Shown one piece after another: positions 58,238 to 64,000 of a DNA stretch of 64,000 bases. The position numbers and the translations under genes are program-made. Source of the stretch: CAVQZA01 sp963718355 (GTDB lineage Bacteria > Actinomycetota > Thermoleophilia > Gaiellales > Gaiellaceae); the NCBI GenBank assembly GCA_963718355.1, contig CAVQZA010000013.1, positions 225,240-289,239 of the forward strand, given 5' to 3'. Each line of letters opens with the position of its first letter. The first letter of the stretch is position 1. The notes beneath the pieces are model-generated. The model saw only the letters and a list, made by a program, of their open reading frames with translations, ran no database searches and was not told where the DNA came from.

Positions 58238-60682
58238 CTACCGGCGACCGCCGCGATCGCCGCCGCTGCGGCGAGGACGCTCCTCCTCGGGCTCACGCGG
58301 AGGCGCGCTCTTCGCGCGCTCGATGAGCTCCTCGGGCTGCACCATGCGGCCGTCCTCGTGCTTGGCGACCAGCTTGAGGCCGATCCGGCCACGAGCCTTG
58401 TCGACCTCCTGGACGATGACGTCGAGCACGTCGCCGCGCGCGATCACGTCCTCGATGTGGCCGACCCGGCCCGGGCCCACGTTCGAGACGTGGAGCAGGC
58501 CGTCGGTGCCCTTCTTCAGCTCGACGAACGCGCCGAACTGCGTGGTCTTGACGACCTTGCCGGTGTACGTGTCACCGACCTCGGGCTCCTTGGTCAGCGC
58601 CTGGATTGCGGAGATCGCGGCGTCGGCCTTGGTGCCTTCGGTGGCGTAGATCATGATCGTGCCGTCCTCGCCGATGTCGATCTGGACGTCGTAATCGGCC
58701 TCGAGGCCGCGGATCGTCTCGCCGCCCTTGCCGATCACCATGCCGATGAACTCGGGGTTGATCTTCACCGACGAGATCCGCGGCGCGTGCTCTGCGAGCG
58801 CACCACGCGGCTCGGGAATCACCTCGAGCATCTTGTCGAGGATCGAGGCCCGGGCCCGCTTCGCCTGCTCGAGCGCCTGGCCCAGGATCTCGCGGGTCAG
58901 CCCACCGATCTTGATGTCCATCTGGAGCGCGGTGACGCCCTCCTTGGTGCCTGCGACCTTGAAGTCCATGTCGCCGAGGTGGTCCTCCGCACCCTGGATG
59001 TCGGTGAGGATCGTGTACTCGCCGCCCTCCATCACGAGGCCCATCGCGATGCCGGAGACAGGCGCCTTGATCGGCACACCCGCGTCCATCATCGAGAGAG
59101 TCGAGCCGCAGACCGAGCCCATCGACGACGAGCCGTTCGACTCGAGCGTCTCGGAGACGAGGCGGATCGTGTACGGGAACTCGTCGGTCGGCGGGATCAT
59201 CGGCTCGAGCGCCCGCTGTGCGAGCGCGCCGTGACCGATGTCACGCCGCTTCGGGCCGCGCATGAAGCCCGTCTCCCCGACCGAGTAGGGCGGGAAGTTG
59301 TAGTGGTGCATGTAGCGGCGGTCGTTCTCGAGGGAGAGGTCGTCGATCCGCTGACCCTCCTTCGCGGTGCCGAGCGTGCAGAGCGTGAGGATCTGCGTCT
59401 GCCCGCGCGTGAAGAGCCCCGAGCCGTGCGTGCGCGGGGAGACTCCCACCTCGCACTCGATCGGGCGGATCTCCTCGGCGCCACGACCGTCCGGCCGGCG
59501 CTTGTCGATCGCGATCTTGCGACGGACGATGTTCTTGTAGATCGCCTCGGCGGCCTTCTTGATGAAGCTCTTCGTCAGCGAGTCCTTCCCGCTGTCGCCG
59601 TCAGGGCCGACCGGGAACGGCAGCTCGACCGTGTCGATGATCCGCTCGAAGAGCAGATGCCGCTTCGCCGACTTGAGCTCCTTCGAGTCCTGCTCGGCTT
59701 CGGTGAGGGCGACGAGGTCGGCCTCGAACTGCTCGCGCACCGGGCCCTCCACCGCGGCCTGCCGCTGCTTCTCGAGCAGCAGGTTGAGGCTCGAGCGCAC
59801 CTGGGTGCGACGCGTGATGTCCGCCTCGGTCGACTCCATCGTCACCGGCGGGGAAAGCTCCTCCACCAGCTCGTCGACGATCGCGCCGGCCCCGGCCAGG
59901 CCCTCGCCCTGGATGCGGGCGTCGATCGCCGCGCCGTGCGAGCCCTCGAGCTCGGCGGTCATGTCCATGTCGAGCCACTTCGGCTTGCCGACGGCGGCGC
60001 GGAGCTCCTCCTGCGCCTCGCACAGCTTCCGGATCTCGCCCTGGGCGATGTCGAGCGCCTCGAGCAGCGTTGCCTCGGGCACGACGTCCGCGCCGGCCTC
60101 GACCATCGTCAGCGCGTCCTTGGTGCCGACGACGATCAGGTCGAGCTCGCTGTCCTCGTACGACTCCTGCAGCGTCGGATTGACGACGAGCTTGCCGTCG
60201 ATCAGCCCGATCCGAACGGCCCCGACGGGACCGAAGAACGGCAGCGGCGAGAGCATCAGCGCCGCGGAGGCGCCGTTGATGCAAAGGATGTCGTGCGGCA
60301 CGACGAGGTCGGCCGACAGGACGGTGCAGATGACCTGCACCTCGTTGCGGAAGCCCTTCGGCCACAGCGGCCGGATCGGGCGGTCGATCATCCGCGCGGT
60401 CAGGGTGGCGCGCTCGGTGGCGCGGCCCTCGCGCTTGAAGAAGCCGCCGGGGATCTTGCCCGCGGCGTACATCCGCTCCTCGACGTCGACGGTCAGCGGG
60501 AAGAAGTCGGCGCCCTCACGGGCCTCCGGCCGTCCCACAGCAGTTGCGAGCACCATGGTCTCGCCCGCACGGACGACGACAGCGCCGTCCGCCTGCTTCG
60601 CCAGCTTGCCGGTCTCGAACGTGATCGACTCTTCGCCAACCGCGACGGTAACCGAGGTCTGGCGCTCGGTTGCAATACTCAT
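58238..60682 (-). CDS. pnp: Polyribonucleotide nucleotidyltransferase (PNPase)
   Basis: 814 residues from ATG 60682 with GGAGGA 10 bases upstream. Two RNase PH domains (first with GGFFKREGRATERATLTARM, second with RTHGSGLFTRGQTQILTLCT and DAGVPIKAPVSGIAMGLV), the linking helical domain, a KH domain (GMVIGKGGETIRGLEADYDV) and an S1 domain (GDTYTGKVVKTTQFGAFVEL), then an Arg/Gly-rich tail RRSGGDRGGRR. Phosphorolytic 3'-5' RNA decay. The long stem between rpsO and this gene is a likely control site. Confidence 0.96.
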   Translation of the reverse strand: MSIATERQTSVTVAVGEESITFETGKLAKQADGAVVVRAGETMVLATAVGRPEAREGADFFPLTVDVEERMYAAGKIPGGFFKREGRATERATLTARMIDRPIRPLWPKGFRNEVQVICTVLSADLVVPHDILCINGASAALMLSPLPFFGPVGAVRIGLIDGKLVVNPTLQESYEDSELDLIVVGTKDALTMVEAGADVVPEATLLEALDIAQGEIRKLCEAQEELRAAVGKPKWLDMDMTAELEGSHGAAIDARIQGEGLAGAGAIVDELVEELSPPVTMESTEADITRRTQVRSSLNLLLEKQRQAAVEGPVREQFEADLVALTEAEQDSKELKSAKRHLLFERIIDTVELPFPVGPDGDSGKDSLTKSFIKKAAEAIYKNIVRRKIAIDKRRPDGRGAEEIRPIECEVGVSPRTHGSGLFTRGQTQILTLCTLGTAKEGQRIDDLSLENDRRYMHHYNFPPYSVGETGFMRGPKRRDIGHGALAQRALEPMIPPTDEFPYTIRLVSETLESNGSSSMGSVCGSTLSMMDAGVPIKAPVSGIAMGLVMEGGEYTILTDIQGAEDHLGDMDFKVAGTKEGVTALQMDIKIGGLTREILGQALEQAKRARASILDKMLEVIPEPRGALAEHAPRISSVKINPEFIGMVIGKGGETIRGLEADYDVQIDIGEDGTIMIYATEGTKADAAISAIQALTKEPEVGDTYTGKVVKTTQFGAFVELKKGTDGLLHVSNVGPGRVGHIEDVIARGDVLDVIVQEVDKARGRIGLKLVAKHEDGRMVQPEELIERAKSAPPREPEEERPRRSGGDRGGRR

Positions 60683-60712
60683 CTCTCTATTCCTCCACTC
60701 TGCTGTATGGGT

Positions 60713-60771
60713 GGAGGGTGGACGTTTGGGACAGCGTCGCCTACGCGGCGCTCGCCCAAACTCCACCCTCC
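60713..60771 (-). promoter_or_regulatory. Long hairpin between rpsO and pnp
   Basis: Outer stem GGAGGGTGGA and GTTTGGG pair with CCCAAAC and TCCACCCTCC (17 bp, one bulged C), and an inner 8-bp stem AGCGTCGC/GCGGCGCT closes the loop CTAC. It fills the gap between rpsO and pnp, about 30 bases before the pnp start. In E. coli a comparable hairpin is cut by RNase III for pnp autoregulation; the same role here is inference. Confidence 0.6.
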
Positions 60772-60778
60772 CTGTGAA

Positions 60779-61048
60779 CTAGCGCCTGAGCCCCAGCTCC
60801 TTGATGAGGGCACGGTAGCCCTCGAGATTGTGCTTCTGGAGATAGTTCAGGAAGCGCCGGCGCTGGCCCACGAGCTTGAGGAGTCCCCGCCGCGAATAGT
60901 GATCCTTCGGATGGGTGCGCAGGTGCTCGGTGAGCTGATTGACCCGCTCCGTGAGCATTGCGATCTGCGCCTCCGGCGAGCCCGTATCGGACTCGTGCCG
61001 GCCGTGCTTCTTGAAAATCTCAGACTTTGCTTCCTTGGTGAGAGTCAT
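60779..61048 (-). CDS. rpsO: 30S ribosomal protein S15
   Basis: 89 residues, ATG with CGGAGG 6 bases upstream. Standard S15 features: FKKHGRHESDTGSPEAQIAM, LTERVNQLTEHLRTHPKDHY and SRRGLLKLVGQRRRFLNYLQ. Binds 16S rRNA central domain. The rpsO-pnp order is near universal. Confidence 0.98.
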   Translation of the reverse strand: MTLTKEAKSEIFKKHGRHESDTGSPEAQIAMLTERVNQLTEHLRTHPKDHYSRRGLLKLVGQRRRFLNYLQKHNLEGYRALIKELGLRR

Positions 61049-61147
61049 CGAACCTCCGTGTAGTGGACTCCGCCGGTCCCCGCACGCCGCGCAAGGAAAC
61101 GCGTACGGCCGAGACCGGGGTCGCGTCCAGAGTACCAGCGATCCGGC

Positions 61148-61345
61148 TCAGTGCAGCGGAAACGAGCGCGGACGGACGAGCCGCGGGGTCACCGGGACCG
61201 TGAGCGGCAGCCACCCGATATAGGTGCAGTCGGGGCAGCCGGGATTCGCGTTGAGCGTGCCACCTCGATCCGGCTTGGCGTAAACGGCCCCGCACTCCAG
61301 GCAGCGGACGCTCTGATAGACCGTGAGCGTCGTCTCTTCCCCCAT
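61148..61345 (-). CDS. Small zinc-ribbon protein
   Basis: 65 residues. Four Cys in two pairs, VRCLECGAVYAK and PGCPDCTYIGW, spaced like a zinc ribbon. No signal peptide or other domain. Situated between ribF and rpsO. Function unknown; small zinc ribbons like this often bind RNA or act as partners of larger enzymes. Confidence 0.65.
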   Translation of the reverse strand: MGEETTLTVYQSVRCLECGAVYAKPDRGGTLNANPGCPDCTYIGWLPLTVPVTPRLVRPRSFPLH

Positions 61346-61382
61346 GCTCAGGAAGATGCCGCGAGCACCGCATTCTTGCGGG

Positions 61383-62249
61383 TCAGACGGGACGGACAGT
61401 GTCGCGCGTTGCCTCGACGTCGAGGGCGATCTGCTCGATCAGCGCCGCTTCGCTCTCGAACGCGCGCTCGTCCCGGAGGCGCGCCCAGACCTCGACCACG
61501 AGCCGCTGTCCGTACAGGTCTCCCTCGAAGTCGAGGAGGTAAGGCTCGATGCGCCGCTCCGTGCCGCCGTAGTGCGGATTCGTGCCGATCGAGAGCGCCG
61601 CTCTGTGGCCGCGGGCGGCGCCTGCATAGATGCCGTAGCGCGGGACGAGGAGGCTCGTGTCGATGCCTAGGTTCGCGGTCGGATAGCCGAGCGTGCCGCC
61701 GCGCCGCTCGCCCGGGACGACGATTCCGTCGAGCTCCGGCGGGCGACCGAGCAGCTGTGCGGCTCCCGCCATGTCGCCGTCGACGACGAGAGTTCGGATC
61801 GCGGAGGACGAGACGCCGTCGACCTCGGGCGCGGTTCGCACGTCGAAGCCGAGGCGCTGGAGCAGCTCGAGATCGCCGGTGCGGCCGTGCCCGAAGCGGA
61901 AGTCGTCGCCCGCGACCACGACCTCGCCGCCGATCGCGCGGAGGTAGCCCTCGGCGAATGTCTCGGGTGCGAGCTGCATCACCTCGGGCGTGAACGCGAC
62001 GACGAGAACGGACTCAGCGCCGGCCTCCTCGAGGAGCTCGAGCCGCCGCTCGAGCGTCGTGATCAGCTCGACGCGGTGCCCGAACGCGATCCGGGGATGC
62101 GGCTCGAAGGTGACGACGGTCGCCGCAAGGCCGGTGTCGACGGCGGTCTGGATCACGCCGCGGTGCCCGCGATGGACGCCGTCGAAAGCGCCGATCGCGA
62201 CCGCCCGCGGCTTGCGGTCGAGCTCCGCCGGAGTGTGCGCGACCTTCAC
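61383..62249 (-). CDS. ribF: Bifunctional riboflavin kinase / FAD synthetase
   Basis: 288 residues, GTG in a GTGA overlap with truB. N-terminal FAD synthetase domain: AIGAFDGVHRGHRGVI, TFEPHPRIAFG, VVAGDDFRFGHGRTGD and SSSAIRTLV. C-terminal riboflavin kinase: GTLGYPTANLGID and YGIYAGAA, then EPYLLDFEGDLYGQRLVVEV. Makes FMN and FAD. Normal place after truB. Confidence 0.95.
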   Translation of the reverse strand: MKVAHTPAELDRKPRAVAIGAFDGVHRGHRGVIQTAVDTGLAATVVTFEPHPRIAFGHRVELITTLERRLELLEEAGAESVLVVAFTPEVMQLAPETFAEGYLRAIGGEVVVAGDDFRFGHGRTGDLELLQRLGFDVRTAPEVDGVSSSAIRTLVVDGDMAGAAQLLGRPPELDGIVVPGERRGGTLGYPTANLGIDTSLLVPRYGIYAGAARGHRAALSIGTNPHYGGTERRIEPYLLDFEGDLYGQRLVVEVWARLRDERAFESEAALIEQIALDVEATRDTVRPV

Positions 62250-62899
62250 AGCCGCGCCAGCGCGTCCTCGGAACGGACGATCCGCTCCTCGTCGGCTTCG
62301 TCGATCCGGAACGGCCCGACCTCGGTTCGCCGCAGCGAGACGCAGTGGCCGCCGAGCGCGTCGGCAATCGCACGCACGTAGGTGCCCGAAGAGACCAGCA
62401 GGTCGAGCGTTGCGACGCGGCCGTCGAACGCGACGAGCCGGAGCTCGCGGACGGTGCTGCGGCGGATGGGCATCTCGACCTCGATTCCCTTGCGATGGAG
62501 CTTGTAGGCGCGCTCGCCGTCGATCTTCACGGCCGAGGCGGCCGGGACCCGCAGCTCGATCTCGCCTCGCAGCGCCTCGAGCCGCGAGTCGAGCTCCTCG
62601 CGGCTCGGCGGCTCGTGCTCGTCGACGACCTGGCCTTCGCGGTCGCCGGTGTCCGTGCGCGCGGCGAGGTCGATCTCCGTCACGTAGCGCTTGTCGAGCC
62701 CGACGAACTGCGGCGCGAGCCGCGTCGCGCTTCCAGAGAGCAGCACGAGGAGCCCGGTCGCGAACGGGTCGAGCGTGCCCGCGTGGCCCGTGCGGGCGCC
62801 CGTGCGGGAACGGATGCGGTTCACGACGGCAAACGACGAGGGGCCCGCCGGCTTGTCGACGAGGATCACCCCGGCAGGCTCAAGAGCGCGCGGCGGCAC
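62246..62899 (-). CDS. truB: tRNA pseudouridine55 synthase
   Basis: 217 residues from GTG 62899; TTG 62883 makes a 4-base TTGA overlap with nrnA and could be the true start. Catalytic Asp in GHAGTLDPFATGLL, preceded by GVILVDKPAGPSSFAVVNRI, then KRYVTEIDLAARTDTGD, AASAVKIDGERAYKLHRKG and SSGTYVRAIADALG. Shorter than E. coli TruB because the C-terminal PUA-like part is missing. Confidence 0.95.
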   Translation of the reverse strand: MPPRALEPAGVILVDKPAGPSSFAVVNRIRSRTGARTGHAGTLDPFATGLLVLLSGSATRLAPQFVGLDKRYVTEIDLAARTDTGDREGQVVDEHEPPSREELDSRLEALRGEIELRVPAASAVKIDGERAYKLHRKGIEVEMPIRRSTVRELRLVAFDGRVATLDLLVSSGTYVRAIADALGGHCVSLRRTEVGPFRIDEADEERIVRSEDALARL

Positions 62900-63893
62900 C
62901 GTCGCGCTGCTCCCGGTACGCGCTCCGGATGAACTCCGTGATCTCCTCGACGGAGGCCTCGCTCGAGAATCCCGCGGCCTGCCGGTGCCCTCCCCCGCCC
63001 GCGCCGCGCGCGATCAGCGAGACGTCGAGCTCGTCGACGGAGGCGCGCAACGAGACGCGGCGCGTCGGCCCGTCGGAACGCGGCGGCTCTCGGATCAGGA
63101 CCGCCAGCTCGGCGCCGTCGACCGCGCGCAGAGAGTCGATGATCCCCTCCGAGTACGGCTCGGCTGCGCCGACGTCGGCGAAGTCCGTGCGGATGAGATA
63201 CGAGATCACGATCCGACCGCCCTCGTAGACCTGCACGCGCTCGATCGCCCGTCCGAGGAGCTTCAGCTTCGCGAGTTCCATCGACTCGTAGACCTCCTGG
63301 AACACGCGATGGACGTCGGCTCCCGCCTCGAGCAGCTCCTTGGCGAGCCCGTGCGCCTTTGGCGTCGTGTTCGTGTACTGGAAGCGGCCGGTGTCGGTCA
63401 CGAGCGCCACGTACAGCGCCTCGGCGATCTCCGGCGTGAGCTTCACGTCGAGCTCGCGGAAGACGTCGCGCAGCACCTCGCCGGTCGACGAGGCGTCGGC
63501 GACGATCAGGTTGATCTGACCGAAGCGGGAGTTGTCGTGATGGTGGTCGATGTCGATGATCAGCGGCACGCGCCCCAGCACCTCGGGGTCGGCGATGCGG
63601 CTCTCGTTCGCGCAGTCGACGGCGACGAAGACGCGCTCGGCCACGTCTGCCGGCCACTCGCGAAGCACCTGCGAGAGATCCATGAACCCGTATTCGGCGG
63701 GGCGAGGCGCCGGGGTCGGCATCGCCATCACGACGTCCTTGCCGAGACTCTTCAGCGCGAGATCGAGCGCGAGCAACGAGCCGAGGGCATCGCCGTCGGG
63801 ATTCTCGTGTGTGGTGAGCACGAAGCGGTCGTGCGCGCGAAGCGCCTCGGCGACCGCCTGCAGGTCACTCGTCGTGGTCTGAAGCGAGCTCAT
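62880..63893 (-). CDS. nrnA: DHH-family oligoribonuclease / pAp phosphatase NrnA
   Basis: 337 residues. DHH domain with TTHENPDGDALGSLLAL, VFVAVDCANESRI, DIDHHHDNSRFGQIN and LVTDTGRFQYTNTT, and DHHA1 domain ending ARGAGGGGHRQAAGF. Degrades short RNA (including the linear product of c-di-nucleotide breakdown in some relatives) and pAp. Between rbfA and truB, as in many actinobacteria. Confidence 0.94.
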   Translation of the reverse strand: MSSLQTTTSDLQAVAEALRAHDRFVLTTHENPDGDALGSLLALDLALKSLGKDVVMAMPTPAPRPAEYGFMDLSQVLREWPADVAERVFVAVDCANESRIADPEVLGRVPLIIDIDHHHDNSRFGQINLIVADASSTGEVLRDVFRELDVKLTPEIAEALYVALVTDTGRFQYTNTTPKAHGLAKELLEAGADVHRVFQEVYESMELAKLKLLGRAIERVQVYEGGRIVISYLIRTDFADVGAAEPYSEGIIDSLRAVDGAELAVLIREPPRSDGPTRRVSLRASVDELDVSLIARGAGGGGHRQAAGFSSEASVEEITEFIRSAYREQRDGAAARS

Positions 63894-64000
63894 CGATCAA
63901 TCGAGACATGTGGACACCACGCTCGACCGAGGGATCGTACTCGAAGGCCAGCTGCGGAGTCCGCTTCATCCGGAGCTCGCGCGAAAGCCGGGCCTGCAGG
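63865..64000 (-). CDS. rbfA: Ribosome-binding factor A, C-terminal part
   Basis: About 45 codons are visible up to the window end: LQARLSRELRMKRTPQLAFE, then YDPSVERGVHMSRLIDELAS and DHDE stop. RLSxELRxKRTPxLxFxxDxSxExGxxxxxLIxEL is the conserved end of RbfA, a 16S rRNA maturation factor. It overlaps the nrnA start by 29 bases. The N-terminal part lies beyond the window. Confidence 0.88.
   Translation of the reverse strand, partial: LQARLSRELRMKRTPQLAFEYDPSVERGVHMSRLIDELASDHDE

Overview
High-GC bacterial chromosome. Gene content and order fit a deep-branching actinobacterium, probably class Thermoleophilia (Gaiellales or Solirubrobacterales). This placement is inference. It rests on the garA/ftsR-like pair beside an RsiG-type protein, MurT/GatD lipid II amidation genes, secreted proteins with 'YQWLRCD' Ig-like repeats, and the rbfA-nrnA-truB-ribF-rpsO-pnp-M16-dapB-dapA-rnj-ftsK ... 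rodZ-cinA-thpR-recA-recX-rny-miaB-miaA-dapF supercluster. No rRNA, CRISPR array, complete insertion sequence or prophage was seen; there is one tRNA, Pro(GGG).

1-7 kb is an accessory zone. It holds the end of an ANTAR regulator, a shrunken alcohol dehydrogenase remnant, two secreted proteins, tRNA-Pro with a strong terminator, and directly behind it a decayed tyrosinase fragment joined in frame to a decayed permease fragment. A 1043-residue secreted protein follows, with a HEHNE metalloprotease-like motif and near-identical duplicated modules.

7-16.7 kb is mostly plus strand: a soluble histidine kinase, a GH99-like secreted glycosidase, a short HutF-like deiminase (minus), a rhomboid protein, a CDP-alcohol phosphatidyltransferase, a sugar-nucleotide transferase fused to a degenerate phosphomannomutase domain, then an operon with RsiG-like protein, FHA protein, MerR/FtsR-like regulator and apt.

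16.7-17.8 kb is the most unusual part. Three copies of a 131-bp element on the minus strand each have their own promoter-like hexamers, a closing inverted repeat, GNRA-loop hairpins and a downstream hairpin whose stem covaries between copies. I read them as three paralogous small structured RNA genes of unknown class. Beside them lie a hairpin-rich segment and a possible 30-residue lipopeptide.

17.8-30.4 kb carries a DMT-type transporter, a primary-type sigma factor, a class II amidotransferase, a homing-endonuclease-repeat protein, a dual GGDEF/HD-GYP membrane protein, a subtilase with a C-terminal five-residue repeat, murT-gatD, a Nudix protein, dut and hflX.

30.4-64 kb is housekeeping. 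dapE-dapC-dapD on the plus strand converge on a long minus-strand block. With dapF, dapA and dapB, all six genes from aspartate semialdehyde to meso-diaminopimelate (succinylase route) are present, but DapF has Ser at both catalytic Cys positions. The block also carries tRNA modification (miaA, miaB), RNA turnover and processing (rny, rnj, pnp, thpR, nrnA), recA-recX, and a BMP-type nucleoside ABC transporter with nucleoside hydrolase and ribokinase. ftsK is interrupted by an apparent one-base frameshift inside a perfect palindrome. Many neighbouring genes overlap by 4 bases (ATGA, GTGA, TTGA).
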